Source: an uncultured Pseudohongiella sp. | GTDB taxonomy: Bacteria > Pseudomonadota > Gammaproteobacteria > Pseudomonadales > Pseudohongiellaceae | Direction of reading: 5' to 3' | Assembly: GCA_951812715.1 (NCBI GenBank) | Contig: OX638323.1 | Span: 620,001-684,000, forward strand | DNA: 64,000 bases | Shown here: positions 21,859 to 31,941 of the stretch, piece by piece | Layout: each line of letters begins with the position of its first letter | Numbering within the stretch: the stretch's first letter is position 1 | The notes under the pieces: model-generated | Seen by the model: the letters and a program-made list of their open reading frames with translations, nothing else | Database searches by the model: none | Told to the model about the DNA's origin: nothing | Made by a program: the position numbers and the translations under genes

Positions 21859-24030
21859 TTGCGATGTCTGGTTTCATATGCCAGCGCCCTGACGCTGCTG
21901 CTGGCGGCCGGCCAAGGGGCAGCCCAGCAACTCGAACAGGCCAGTTATGAAACGGTCCAGGCTGAGCGCGGCGAGGAGTTGTATCGACAACACTGCGCCG
22001 CCTGCCACCTGCCCGATCTGCAAGGATCGTTTGAAGCAGTCGCATTGCGCGACAGGGCCTTTGTCGACAATTGGCGCAACCGCACTCCGGCGCAGATGCT
22101 CGGCCTGCTGCAGCGCACGATGCCGACCCAGGCGCCGGGTTCCCTGTCCGAGACCGAATATCTCGACATCATCGCTTTCCTGTTGCAGACCAATAATATA
22201 GCGGCAAGCGCCACGGCCCTGGCGGCGAATTCGGACGCGGTGCTGTTCATCGGCGATGACAGCGGGGAGCAGACCTCACCGGCGCGCACTCCGGTACCGG
22301 GCCTCGCCGGCACGGTCCCGTCTCCGGATTCCCGCAACGCGATTCCGGAAATCGCCACCATCTATCGCACCGACAGCGCTCTGACCCGCACCTGGCGCGA
22401 AGCGGAGAGCTTTCGCGATGTCAGCACGGCGGATCTGACCGAACCGGCCGCCGAAGACTGGCTCTGGTGGCGGCGCACGCCGCAAAGCCAGGGTTTCTCG
22501 CCGCTTGACCAGATCAATACCGAAAACGCGCATCGGCTCAGTCTTGCCTGGGTCTGGGGCATGGAGCCCGGACGCAGCCAGCCCTCCCCGCTCGTGCGCG
22601 ACGGCATCGTCTACTTGCCCAATTTCGGCAACGTCGTGCAAGCGCTGGACGGCCGCGACGGCGACCTGCTCTGGGAATACCGCCGCCAGTTCCCCGCAGG
22701 CGGTCGCCAGGGCGCCTTGCTGCGCACATTGGCGATGTGGGAAGACTTGATCTACGTGGCGACTTCCGATGCTCATCTTGCAGCTATTGACGCGCGCACC
22801 GGCGCCGAACGCTGGGAAGTGGAAATCGCCGATTCCAGCCTGGGCTATTCCAATACCAGCGGCCCGATCGTGGCGAATGGCAAGGTGATTAATGGCATTG
22901 CCGGCTGCGGCCGATTTTTCGAGGATAGCTGCTTCATTACCGGCCATGACGCCGGCACCGGCGCGGAACTTTGGCGCACCTACACCGTTGCCCGGCCGGG
23001 CGAGCCCGGCGCCGACAGTTGGGGCGACCTGCCGCTGGAATTCCGTGGCGGCGGCGATGTCTGGATGACGGGAAGCTGGGACCCGGAACTTGGCCTGGTC
23101 TTTTTCGGCACCGCCCAAGCCAAACCCTGGATGGCGGTAACTCGTGGCCTGACCACGGATGACGCCGCCCTGTACACCAATTCAACCCTGGCGATTGACC
23201 CCGAAGACGGCCGTATCGTATGGTACCGGCAGCATGTGCCCGGCGAATCCCTCGACATGGACGAATCTTTCGAACAGGTGCTGGTGGACCTGTTCGACGA
23301 ACCTTTCCTGCTGACCATCGGCAAGAGCGGCATTCTGTGGAAGCTCGACCGCCGCACCGGTGAATTCCTCGGCTTGCAGCAGACCGTGTTCCAGAACGTG
23401 TTTTCCGAAGTAAACCGGGAAACCGGCCAGGTTCGCTATCGCGACGATATTCGCAACATGCAGGTAGGCGAATGGCTGTCCGTCTGCCCTTCCACCGCCG
23501 GCGGCCACAACTGGCAGGCGAGCGCCTACCATCCGCCTTCCCGGCAACTGGTAATTCCGCTAAGCCAGTCGTGCATGGAAATGTCGCCGCGGGAAATTAC
23601 TTTCGAAATCGGTTCCGGCGGCACCCAGGGCGACCGCATGTGGATGGAAATGCCGGGCGCCGAGGGCCAATTCGGCAAGCTGGCCGCTTATGACGTTGAG
23701 TCCCTGCGGGAGGCTTGGAGCATCGAGCAGCGGGCGCCCTTTTTGACCGCTGCGCTGGCGACGGCCGGCGATCTGCTCTTTATTGGCGATTTCGACCGTT
23801 ATGTACACGCCATCGACATACGCAGCGGCGAATCCCTCTGGCGCAGCCGTCTGGCGACTTCCGCGCAGGGATTTCCCATGACCTATGCCGTGGACGGCAA
23901 GCAATATGTGGCCATACCAGCCGGCCGCGAGGGCGGAAGTCCCTGGCGCATCGGCAATTTTCTCGCACCGGAATTGAGAAGCCCGGATGGACACAATGCC
24001 TTGTATGTGTTCAGTCTGAATGAGCCGTGA
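21859..24030 (+). CDS. Cytochrome c - PQQ-dependent dehydrogenase fusion
   Basis: A 723-residue exported quinohemoprotein. The signal peptide (about 1-22) precedes a cytochrome c domain with [15 protein letters not shown] (about 45-60). A variable linker follows to residue 190, then a PQQ propeller ([66 protein letters not shown]; each only part of the domain). The heme is N-terminal, whereas alcohol dehydrogenases of this type usually carry it C-terminally. The frame opens with TTG at 21859; no ATG gives an intact signal peptide. Substrate unknown. Confidence 0.87.
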   Translation: MRCLVSYASALTLLLAAGQGAAQQLEQASYETVQAERGEELYRQHCAACHLPDLQGSFEAVALRDRAFVDNWRNRTPAQMLGLLQRTMPTQAPGSLSETEYLDIIAFLLQTNNIAASATALAANSDAVLFIGDDSGEQTSPARTPVPGLAGTVPSPDSRNAIPEIATIYRTDSALTRTWREAESFRDVSTADLTEPAAEDWLWWRRTPQSQGFSPLDQINTENAHRLSLAWVWGMEPGRSQPSPLVRDGIVYLPNFGNVVQALDGRDGDLLWEYRRQFPAGGRQGALLRTLAMWEDLIYVATSDAHLAAIDARTGAERWEVEIADSSLGYSNTSGPIVANGKVINGIAGCGRFFEDSCFITGHDAGTGAELWRTYTVARPGEPGADSWGDLPLEFRGGGDVWMTGSWDPELGLVFFGTAQAKPWMAVTRGLTTDDAALYTNSTLAIDPEDGRIVWYRQHVPGESLDMDESFEQVLVDLFDEPFLLTIGKSGILWKLDRRTGEFLGLQQTVFQNVFSEVNRETGQVRYRDDIRNMQVGEWLSVCPSTAGGHNWQASAYHPPSRQLVIPLSQSCMEMSPREITFEIGSGGTQGDRMWMEMPGAEGQFGKLAAYDVESLREAWSIEQRAPFLTAALATAGDLLFIGDFDRYVHAIDIRSGESLWRSRLATSAQGFPMTYAVDGKQYVAIPAGREGGSPWRIGNFLAPELRSPDGHNALYVFSLNEP

Positions 24031-24048
24031 ACCCTGAACCCTAGTAAT

Positions 24049-25434
24049 ATGCCGATTTTCGACCAGGAAGAACACGCCGAGCCGGCGCGAACCGTCTATT
24101 CCGTTTCCGAAATCAACCGGCTCGCCCGTGAACTGATCGAGAGCGGCTTCTCCAGCGCCGTTGTGGAGGGTGAAATCTCCGGCCTCAAGCAATACCCCTC
24201 GGGTCATTGGTATTTCAGCCTGAAAGACCGTGATGCCCAATTGAGTTGCGTCATGTTTCGCGGCAACAATATCTCGGTTCGATTTCAACCTGCCGACGGC
24301 GACAAGGTCATCGCTCGAGGCGGCCTCACAATCTACGAGGCGCGCGGCAACTTCCAATTGAAGGTCGCGGCGCTGGAAAAATCCGGCAGCGGCGAACTGC
24401 GCCGGGCGTTCGAATTGCTTAAGATCCGATTGCAGTCGGAAGGCCTGTTCGAGCAAGCCGCGAAAAAACCGGTGGGGGCGGGTTTTCGCCATATCGGCGT
24501 CATCACCTCCCGCTCCGGCGCCGTGCTGCGGGACATAATCAGCGTTTTCCGCCGCCGCTTCCCCGCAATCCGCATTACCTTGATTCCGGTCGCGGTACAA
24601 GGCGAACAGGCTCCTGCCGAAATCTGCCGCGCCATCGAGACCGCGAACGCCTTGCGCGGCAAGCTCGGATTCGAGGCGCTGATCATCGGCCGCGGCGGCG
24701 GCTCGCCGGAAGATCTGCAAGCCTTCAACGAGGAAACCGTTGCCCGCGCCATCTTTGCCAGCGAATTGCCGGTAACCAGCGCCGTCGGTCATGAAACTGA
24801 TTTCTGCATCGCGGATTTCGTCGCCGACCTGCGTGCGCCGACGCCTTCGGCGGCGGCCGAGTTGATGAGTCCGTCCCAGGAGGAATATTTCGAACGGCTA
24901 AGATCCGATCTTCGCAAGCTGCACAACCGCATGCGTCAGGGCCTGTACCGGCAGCAGGAACGCTTGCGCCTGATTTCGCAACGATTGCACAGCCCGGCAA
25001 AGCGCCTCGAAGATCGTTCCCAATCCCTGGACGAGTTTTACCAGCGCATGGATCGTGCGACTCGCAATCTGCTGGAGCGAAAACAGCAGGAACTCGACTT
25101 TCAGCGGCAGGGTCTGCGAAACTGTTCACCGCAAATCCGAATCGGCAGCTTGCGCGCCGGTCTCGGTGAGCTGCCGCGCCGACTGCTGCGATCCATGCAA
25201 TCCCGGCTTGCGGGAAAACGGGCGCTGCTGGCGGAATTGCGGCGCGCGCTGCGATCGACCGGACCCTTGAACACGCTCGCGCGAGGTTACAGCATCACTT
25301 TGGACGAATCGGCAAAAGTTATCCGCGGCGTGGACGATGTTACTCAGGGAACCCGGATCATCACGCGATTGTCGGATGGCAAATTGAAATCAATCGTGCT
25401 GGAGCTTGAGAAAGAACCGGAACCGGATGCATGA
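24049..25434 (+). CDS. xseA: Exodeoxyribonuclease VII large subunit
   Basis: A 461-residue protein with an N-terminal OB fold (VVEGEISGLKQYPSGHWYFSLKD), the catalytic core with GVITSRSGAVLRDI, LIIGRGGGSPEDLQAFNEE and SAVGHETDFCIADFVADLRAPTPSAAAEL split across the chain, and a long helical C-terminus. With XseB it degrades single-stranded DNA. XseB is not in the window. It starts 18 nt after the quinohemoprotein stop, so read-through transcription from the island is possible. Confidence 0.97.
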   Translation: MPIFDQEEHAEPARTVYSVSEINRLARELIESGFSSAVVEGEISGLKQYPSGHWYFSLKDRDAQLSCVMFRGNNISVRFQPADGDKVIARGGLTIYEARGNFQLKVAALEKSGSGELRRAFELLKIRLQSEGLFEQAAKKPVGAGFRHIGVITSRSGAVLRDIISVFRRRFPAIRITLIPVAVQGEQAPAEICRAIETANALRGKLGFEALIIGRGGGSPEDLQAFNEETVARAIFASELPVTSAVGHETDFCIADFVADLRAPTPSAAAELMSPSQEEYFERLRSDLRKLHNRMRQGLYRQQERLRLISQRLHSPAKRLEDRSQSLDEFYQRMDRATRNLLERKQQELDFQRQGLRNCSPQIRIGSLRAGLGELPRRLLRSMQSRLAGKRALLAELRRALRSTGPLNTLARGYSITLDESAKVIRGVDDVTQGTRIITRLSDGKLKSIVLELEKEPEPDA

Positions 25435-25499
25435 TGAGACAGATTGAAAACTGACTTAACGGGACTTGAAAGCGAACCTGCAACAAGAACGCGACGAAA

Positions 25500-26336
25500 A
25501 TGAAGCAACTTACGGCGGTGGTAATCGGCATTTTTCTTGGCAGTGGCGCGGCCGCCCAGGTCGTGGTGGATTCACTACCCGAATCCTTGCTGGCGCCCGG
25601 CGGCATCGCCGTCGTCCCGACCCAGGGCGAGGCCGTGTCGGGCAGCTTTCGGGATCAGCGCATTATGCTGGCGCAACACGAAGGCGAGCAATACGCTATC
25701 ATTGGCATTCCGCTGGACGCCGAGCCGGGTCCGCAGCAATTCAAGCTCACCGGCGCTGGCGGCGAGCAAAGCGAGTTGCGCTTTGACGTCACCTACAAGC
25801 AATATCGCGAGCGGCATCTGACTATTGCCAACGAACGCCAAGTCAATCCCAATGCCGAGGACATGGAACGCATCACTCGCGAAAGCGCGGAGATGCGGCA
25901 AGCTTTCTCGACCTGGTCGGAGTCATTGACTCCGGTATTCTCGATGCGTCCGCCCGTGGACGGCGTCCGCAGCAGTTCATTCGGTTCCCGCAGTTTCTTC
26001 AACGGCCAGCCGCGCAACCCCCACTCTGGCATGGATATCGCGGCCGCCGAAGGCACGCCAATCCATGCACCGGCGCCGGGCGTCATTCTTGCCACGGGCA
26101 ATTACTTCTTTAACGGCAATACCATCATCATGGATCATGGCCACGGATTGATCAGCCTGTATTGCCACATGAATACCATTGATGTCGAACCCGGCGTCGC
26201 AATCAAAGCCGGCGAACAAATCGGCCGGGTTGGCAGCACCGGTCGCGTCACCGGACCGCATTTGCATTGGAGCGTCAATCTGAACAATGTCAGGGTAGAC
26301 CCGGTGCTGTTCCTGGGAGAGAATTCCGTTCCATGA
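25500..26336 (+). CDS. M23 family metallopeptidase
   Basis: A 278-residue exported protein (signal peptide MKQLTAVVIGIFLGSGAAAQ). The LytM/M23 domain begins near residue 155, with zinc ligands in NPHSGMDIAA, the catalytic LISLYCHMN and HLHWSVNL. The N-terminal half is a beta-rich domain seen in M23 endopeptidases. It likely cleaves peptidoglycan cross-links in the periplasm. Its stop overlaps the next gene's start (ATGA at 26333-26336), which indicates coupling to the DsbA-like protein. Confidence 0.93.
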   Translation: MKQLTAVVIGIFLGSGAAAQVVVDSLPESLLAPGGIAVVPTQGEAVSGSFRDQRIMLAQHEGEQYAIIGIPLDAEPGPQQFKLTGAGGEQSELRFDVTYKQYRERHLTIANERQVNPNAEDMERITRESAEMRQAFSTWSESLTPVFSMRPPVDGVRSSSFGSRSFFNGQPRNPHSGMDIAAAEGTPIHAPAPGVILATGNYFFNGNTIIMDHGHGLISLYCHMNTIDVEPGVAIKAGEQIGRVGSTGRVTGPHLHWSVNLNNVRVDPVLFLGENSVP

Positions 26337-27055
26337 ACCGGCGCGACAAACAGCGGCAGATTAGAGCAGCGAAGCAGAAGGCCGCCAGGCAGAAGCATCG
26401 GCGCATGCAGATCTTCGGCAGGCTCGCACTGTACGTGGCGCTGCCCGTGCTGGCGATCTTCGTGGTCTATGTGCTAATCAGCCAAGGCCCCACCTATTCC
26501 CCTGTCGAAGTCGCTCCCAACGATCACATTCTGGGCGATCCCGAGACGCCGGTCAGTATTGTCGTTTACGCCGATTTTCAATGCCCCGCCTGCGCGACTG
26601 AATTCCAGCTCATGGGCCGCATCTGGTCGCGCATCGAAGACAAGGCGCACATGATCTTCCGTCACTATCCGCTAACGGCAAGCAATCCGCACGCCTGGAC
26701 CGCGGCGCTGTACGCGGAAGCTGCCGGCCGCCAGGATCGATTCTGGGAAATGCATGATTTTCTGTTTCTGAATCAGCCGGCTTGGTCATTTCTGCCGGAA
26801 GTGGAAAGCGAATTCGACAGTTATGCCGAAACGCTGGAACTCGATACCGAACAATTGCGGGCGGATCTGGAGAACGAGGAAGTAATGGGCAAAGTCCGCG
26901 ATGACCAGCGCGGCGGCAACGCCGCCGGCGTCCGCTCCACACCGGTCATGTTCATCAACGGCCGCCGGGTGGCGCAATTATCTGCCTCCAGAATCATGGA
27001 TCTGGTGGACGAGGCTCACGCGGAGGCAAGCGCGGAGTTGGATTCTTCCGATTAG
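26333..27055 (+). CDS. Membrane-anchored DsbA-like thiol oxidoreductase
   Basis: A 240-residue protein starting MNRRDKQ. It has a very basic cytosolic N-terminus, one transmembrane helix (about 28-48), then a thioredoxin-fold DsbA/DSBA-like domain. The active site is CPAC within VYADFQCPACATEF, and the cis-Pro segment is VRSTPVMFING. It resembles the BdbD/DsbA_4-type proteins that introduce or shuffle disulfides in exported proteins. ATG 26333 was preferred because it overlaps the M23 stop and removes a non-conserved extension. Confidence 0.9.
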   Translation: MNRRDKQRQIRAAKQKAARQKHRRMQIFGRLALYVALPVLAIFVVYVLISQGPTYSPVEVAPNDHILGDPETPVSIVVYADFQCPACATEFQLMGRIWSRIEDKAHMIFRHYPLTASNPHAWTAALYAEAAGRQDRFWEMHDFLFLNQPAWSFLPEVESEFDSYAETLELDTEQLRADLENEEVMGKVRDDQRGGNAAGVRSTPVMFINGRRVAQLSASRIMDLVDEAHAEASAELDSSD

Positions 27056-27065
27056 ACGCTGAATT

Positions 27066-28514
27066 TCAGGGGTCCGCGGCAGCCAGGTAGCTGATCACGC
27101 CTTCCGCGGCATGCGGTTCGCCATTGGACAAGCTGGGCCGAAACCGCAATCTGCTCAGGTTGCGGATCAGTGGTTCCGTCTCCTGCTCCATAGGAAACTC
27201 TTCCAACTCGATCAACGCCAAGTTCTGAGCTACGCCGAGCGCGTTTTCACGGCGCCAGCCGGCACGCGTCTCGATATCTTCCGCCGCCGGCAAATTGAAA
27301 GAGAACAAAGCGACAACCTGCCATCTGTTGCGTTCCAGCAAGCCCAATCTATGGGCGGAGAAAGTCTCGACAGAAAGCGGCTTCTCTTGGTCAAAGAAAA
27401 TCTTCACCGGAATGCCGTCTTCAAAAGCCGCGGGAGCGTCCATGGTCACTCTGGAACGAGCGGCAAGCGCCTTTTCGACACTATCATAAAAGGCCGGTTC
27501 CGGAATCAGGGTAGGCGTCGCAAATAGCCGCTTCACGGCATCTTCTCCCACGCCAGCTTGCAACAGCATTTCCCAAGCTTCCCGATAGCCCTGCAGCGCC
27601 CGGATCTTGCGGTCAAACAGAAGATACCAATCGGCCTGATATAGCCTGACCATGGCCAGTGCTTCGGATACTTCACGCTCTTCCTCACCGGCATAAATCT
27701 GCCGCAGAAGCTCCAGGAAACTTACGCCATTGCTGCGCAGCATGTTGATCGCCCGTTCCGGGCTCATTACGCGTTCCGCGGCATATGCATTTTGGGATAC
27801 GGCGTATCTGCTATTGACAGTTCTCAAGCTCTGTCCAACCGCCCCGCCTTTGCTGATGGCGCTGGCCTGCAAGTACAAGATCCGCAGTTGCTCATAAATC
27901 AATCCGGCCTTGCGCTGTTCCAGCCGCGGCCAGATCCGGTCGGCAACGGCCAGCGCGACACGACTGCTGTAAGAAGCGCGCAGATAATGATAGCCCTGGT
28001 TTTCCTCCAAATCTTCGGTTATGCCCCGCATATGCACATAGGACAGATCCAGCAGTCCGCGCATCATGACCTGGTCCGGCCTGACGTATTTGTTGAGGTA
28101 GAACCAGATGATGTGATCCTGCAACTTGCGCGCTTGGCGCCAATCCCCGGCATTAACGAAGTTCTCGATTTTCTTGTGCAGAAAAGGAAGCTGATTCCTG
28201 GTGTAGAGGCCTTCTTCAATGCGCACGATCTGTTGTGCGCGATCGAGAGTCGAATTGGCTTCGGCGAAGCGATTTAATTCCATGTAACTGTCGGCAATGC
28301 GCGACAATGGTTCCACCAGTTGCGGTCCGTGATAACCGCCGTCCGCTTCAATGCGATGCAAATCGGCTTCGTACAGCTCGAGTTCGCGCAATATCTCTTC
28401 AAGAGGGTTGTCCTGCGCGAATAACGGCGCCCAAGCCGAAACTACTAGCGACATGAGCAATACAAGGAGCTTGCCGGTTAACTTTCCCACTGCCATTTTT
28501 CCTGGGCCATGCAA
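27066..28514 (-). CDS. Secreted helical-repeat (TPR-like) protein of unknown function
   Basis: A 482-residue protein with a signal peptide (MAVGKLTGKLLVLLMSLVVS, cleavage near FAQDN). The N-terminal half has degenerate helix-turn-helix repeats (LSRIADSYMELNRFAEANSTLDRAQ), suggesting TPR units. The last 130 residues are probably beta-rich. No catalytic motif is visible. An inner methionine, MAVGK, at residue 7 may be the real start. Its 5' end abuts the broken M18 gene. Confidence 0.65.
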   Translation of the reverse strand: MHGPGKMAVGKLTGKLLVLLMSLVVSAWAPLFAQDNPLEEILRELELYEADLHRIEADGGYHGPQLVEPLSRIADSYMELNRFAEANSTLDRAQQIVRIEEGLYTRNQLPFLHKKIENFVNAGDWRQARKLQDHIIWFYLNKYVRPDQVMMRGLLDLSYVHMRGITEDLEENQGYHYLRASYSSRVALAVADRIWPRLEQRKAGLIYEQLRILYLQASAISKGGAVGQSLRTVNSRYAVSQNAYAAERVMSPERAINMLRSNGVSFLELLRQIYAGEEEREVSEALAMVRLYQADWYLLFDRKIRALQGYREAWEMLLQAGVGEDAVKRLFATPTLIPEPAFYDSVEKALAARSRVTMDAPAAFEDGIPVKIFFDQEKPLSVETFSAHRLGLLERNRWQVVALFSFNLPAAEDIETRAGWRRENALGVAQNLALIELEEFPMEQETEPLIRNLSRLRFRPSLSNGEPHAAEGVISYLAAADP

Positions 28515-28516
28515 TG

Positions 28517-29293
28517 CTAATCTTGCATAGTTTGAAGGTTTTGGTCCAGTCCCCTTGCCAAGCCGGCGCGCGGCATCCGGCGATTAATCGCGCCGGTGTT
28601 GTTGCGATTTCCAACTTCTTCGTTATCGACCAGAAATGCCATCGCGGTCTTCGCCGGCCGGTCAAGTTGTGCAATGGCGTACATGGCCACGTAAGAAGCA
28701 AGCCGGTCATCCTGGCCATAGGCGGCGATCAGGCCACGGTCAAAGCCCAAGTCGCGCGGGATGCCCGCGGGCGCCAGCGAAAGTTCGGCGGATACCAGAT
28801 TGGCCCGGGTCACGCCGAGACCGGCGTCAAGATATTCGAGGATTTCCGCAACGGCGCCACCGCCATCGAGCGCCGGAACATGTCCGGCGATGGGATCCAT
28901 ATCTTCCGGCTCAAGGTAGCTGCCCAGGGTTTGGGAATTTCGAGAGCGATCCACGGGCGGAGAAAGCTCGGCGATCATGAACACCGGCTCATCGGGTTCC
29001 AGGCCTACTGAAACCGGAACCGTGGAGCCGTCCTTTCGATCGATCCGGCCCATCAGGGCGAGCGGCAAATTGGTCCACTGATGGTATTTCAATCCGCCAT
29101 GGTAATTGGTTTGAAACAGGGCAATTTCGCTATCCGCGTATAGCGATCGATTTTTCAGTTCCAACCGCGGCGAATCGATATGCGCTCCGATCACATGAAA
29201 ACCTTCGCGCAGCGATTCCTCGCCGATTACCAGCAGGCTTATCGTGCGGTCCCGATTCACTTCATAAACCTTGCTGCCGGGAGTGAGCGCCAT
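28517..29293 (-). pseudogene. M18 aminopeptidase fragment (ApeA-like)
   Basis: A 258-residue internal part of an M18 zinc aminopeptidase. Visible are the first metal-ligand segment GAHIDSPRLELK, the substrate-side NYHGGLKYHQWTNLPLALMG, and AFLVDNEEVGNRNNTGA, equivalent to the catalytic D/E-E-V-G segment. Family members are about 430-470 residues. Roughly 50 residues are missing before the start, and the whole C-terminal third with the last His ligand is missing after NNTGA, where the sequence turns into unrelated Arg-rich residues. It cannot be an active enzyme as encoded. Confidence 0.75.
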
Positions 29294-29469
29294 GGCGTCC
29301 GTAAGCGGCCCAAAGCCGTTCGCTTGCGGGAGTGGAAGAGCATCTGATTGAACCTGGCGAACGACTGCGCGAGCAAGGCGTGCGGCTGGCCGAACACGGT
29401 GAGCGACTAGCCGGCCTCGAAGCCGTAATCAGCGTGTTCCATCCCGCGGAAGAAGAGCGCCAATAGCCG

Positions 29470-30471
29470 TCAGACCGGAAAGTCCTTGAGATAAGCCATG
29501 AACAACGCGCCATCGATGTTCCCCCCTGAAGCCACGATCACAATAGTCTTGCCGCGCACCGGCAGTTTCTCGTGCAGCAGCGCCGCCAGCGCGACGGCGC
29601 CGCCAGGTTCCAGCACCAGCTTCAGGTGGCGGAAGGCAAAACTGATCGCCATGCCTACTTCTTCGTCGTTGACCGTCAGGAAATCGCGGACGTTACGAGC
29701 ATTGACCGGCCAGGTAATCGCGCCGGGAATGGTCGCGGTCAAGGCGTCGCAGCGCGTAAATTCGCGGCTCTCGACACGCACTCGCCGGCCTGCCTTCAGG
29801 GAACGGCGATGGTCGTCGTAGTGTTCTGGTTCCACCCCGTAAATCCTGGTTTCGGGACTCAATGCGCGCATTGCGGTTGAAACGCCCGCTAGCAGGCCGC
29901 CTCCGCCACAGGGGGCAAGCAGCAGATCCGCACGCAATCCGTGCTCTCGCAATTGCTGTTCCAGTTCAAGTCCTACGGTGCCCTGTCCGGCGATGACATC
30001 GAGATCGTCGAATGCCGGCACCAGCGTTGCGCCGCTTGCTTCCGCCAGTTCTTCGGCAATGCTCTCACGAGATTCCGAAAAACGATCATAGGTCCGCACT
30101 GTCGCGCCCCAGCCGCGCGTGCCTTCCATCTTCACCCGCGGCGCATCCGCCGGCATGACGATGGTGGCCGGCACCTGAAGCAGATGGGCGGCATGAGCTA
30201 CGCCCTGGGCATGATTGCCCGAGGAATAGGCTACCACGCCTTTCTTGCGTTGCCGCGGAGTCAATTGCGCCAGGCGATTGTAAGCGCCGCGGAATTTGAA
30301 CGCGCCAATCCGCTGCAGATTTTCCGCCTTTATCAGAACACGGGCGTCAAGCCACTGATCCAGCGCGGGACTATGCAGTAGGGGCGTAAGCACGGCCACG
30401 CCCCGAAGCCGCTCGGCCGCCGCCTCGATCTGTGTCAATGTCACAGGGGATTCCCGCACCATCCGTTCCAT
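29470..30471 (-). CDS. Threonine/serine dehydratase, PLP-dependent (no ACT domain)
   Basis: A 333-residue fold-type II PLP enzyme. The Schiff-base lysine lies in IGAFKFRGAYN, the phosphate-binding loop is PCGGGGLLAG, and VVAYSSGNHAQGVAHAA is the substrate loop. It would deaminate threonine or serine to a 2-oxo acid. It lacks the regulatory ACT domains of biosynthetic IlvA (about 500 residues), so it looks like the TdcB or serine-racemase type. It could still supply 2-oxobutyrate for isoleucine. Position between der and the M18 relic is not informative. Confidence 0.88.
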   Translation of the reverse strand: MERMVRESPVTLTQIEAAAERLRGVAVLTPLLHSPALDQWLDARVLIKAENLQRIGAFKFRGAYNRLAQLTPRQRKKGVVAYSSGNHAQGVAHAAHLLQVPATIVMPADAPRVKMEGTRGWGATVRTYDRFSESRESIAEELAEASGATLVPAFDDLDVIAGQGTVGLELEQQLREHGLRADLLLAPCGGGGLLAGVSTAMRALSPETRIYGVEPEHYDDHRRSLKAGRRVRVESREFTRCDALTATIPGAITWPVNARNVRDFLTVNDEEVGMAISFAFRHLKLVLEPGGAVALAALLHEKLPVRGKTIVIVASGGNIDGALFMAYLKDFPV

Positions 30472-30546
30472 GACGACTCTCCCGGAGTCTTGCGCAAACC
30501 TTGATACATGGAGTTGAGCAGAGAAGGTCGAAGGCCCGGCAAGCTG

Positions 30547-31941
30547 CTACCGTCGATTCTGGCGCAGGCGGCGCTTGCGGGCTATTTGACGCAGACTCAG
30601 GTCCTCCTCTTCTTTCACGTAGGGATTACCGTCGTTGCGCAATTCGATTCGAACCGTCGTGCCTGCCAGCTCCAGCATTTGCCGGAAACTGTTTTGCAAA
30701 TAGCGGCGATAATGACCCGGCAGTTTGTCAACCTGTTTACCGTGAATCACGATCAGCGGCGGGTTGTGGCCACCCATATGAGCATAGCGCAATTTGATCC
30801 TGCGACCCTGGACCAGCGGCGGCGGACTCGCGGCAACCGTTTGTTCAAGCATGCGTGTCAACACATTCGTTGAAACCGTTTTGCGGGACGACTCCCAAGC
30901 CGCTTGCACGGATCTATACAAGACACCTACGCCGGTACCATGCAGCGCGGATATGAAATGCATGGCGGCGAAATCGACAAATCCCAGTCGTCGCTCGATT
31001 TCGCGTTTTAGCCACTGCCGGCTGTCAGCTTCCATGCCGTCCCATTTGTTGAACGCAATGACCAGCGCCTTGCCAGCTTCCATTATATAGCCCAGCAGAT
31101 GCAGATCCTGCTCGACGATACCCTCACGCGCGTCCGCCAGAAAGATCACAACATGGGATTCCTGGATTGCTTGCAGGGACTTTATAATCGAGAATTTTTC
31201 CACGACGCCTCGAGTCTTGCCCCGGCGGCGAATACCGGCCGTGTCGATCAGCGTGTAACGGCGGCCGTCGCGTTCGAAGGGAATCTCGATGCTGTCCCGG
31301 GTCGTGCCCGGCTCGTCATACACCAATACCCGGTCCTGGCCGAGCATCCGGTTCACCAGAGTAGATTTGCCCACATTCGGCCTGCCGGCAAAGGTGATCC
31401 GAATAATATCGCCGCTCCCTTCCGCCGCGGCCACTTCCTCTTCCGTTTCTGGGTCCAGCCAGTCAAGCACATGGCTCATCAATTGCCGGACGCCGGCGCC
31501 CTGGGTTGCTGCTATGGCGAAAATCTCGGACGCGCCAAGCTGGTGGAATTCGGCCCGCGCCTGATCGGGGTCGAGTCCGTCGATCTTATTCACCACCAGA
31601 AAGCCGAGCTTGCCCTGCTCCCGCAAATGCTGATAAATCCTGCTGTCTTCCGGCGTCAAGCCGTCGCGAGCGTCTACCAGGAACAACACACAATCAGCCT
31701 CGTTGATGGCTTGCATTGCCTGGGCCACGACTTCGCGATCCAGACCTTGAGGGCTGGGAGTTATTCCACCCATGTCGATGACCAGAAAATACCGGCCGTT
31801 GATGGCGCCTTCGCCGTACTGCCGGTCCCGGGTCAAACCGGGTAAATTGACCGTCAGCGCATCGCGGCTCGAAGTCAGGCGATTGAATAAGGTGGATTTA
31901 CCCACGTTGGGCCGGCCAACTATGGCGATTACTGGTTTCAT
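30547..31941 (-). CDS. der: Ribosome-assembly GTPase Der (EngA)
   Basis: A tandem GTPase of 464 residues from MKPVIAIVGRPNVGKST. The first G domain is followed by a second (FAGRPNVGKSTLVN near 195) and a C-terminal KH-like domain. G2-G4 motifs such as DMGG/DTAG and NKIDG/NKWD are present. It acts in 50S subunit maturation. A start six codons earlier exists, but MKPV is the conserved beginning. It closes the isc-to-der gene block. Its 5' edge lies in a 56-bp imperfect tandem duplication. Confidence 0.97.
   Translation of the reverse strand: MKPVIAIVGRPNVGKSTLFNRLTSSRDALTVNLPGLTRDRQYGEGAINGRYFLVIDMGGITPSPQGLDREVVAQAMQAINEADCVLFLVDARDGLTPEDSRIYQHLREQGKLGFLVVNKIDGLDPDQARAEFHQLGASEIFAIAATQGAGVRQLMSHVLDWLDPETEEEVAAAEGSGDIIRITFAGRPNVGKSTLVNRMLGQDRVLVYDEPGTTRDSIEIPFERDGRRYTLIDTAGIRRRGKTRGVVEKFSIIKSLQAIQESHVVIFLADAREGIVEQDLHLLGYIMEAGKALVIAFNKWDGMEADSRQWLKREIERRLGFVDFAAMHFISALHGTGVGVLYRSVQAAWESSRKTVSTNVLTRMLEQTVAASPPPLVQGRRIKLRYAHMGGHNPPLIVIHGKQVDKLPGHYRRYLQNSFRQMLELAGTTVRIELRNDGNPYVKEEEDLSLRQIARKRRLRQNRR

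Noticed and set aside
29262..29513. A minus-strand 83-codon frame as the missing start of the M18 gene
   Set aside because: It is not in the M18 reading frame and shows no similarity to the M18 N-terminus.
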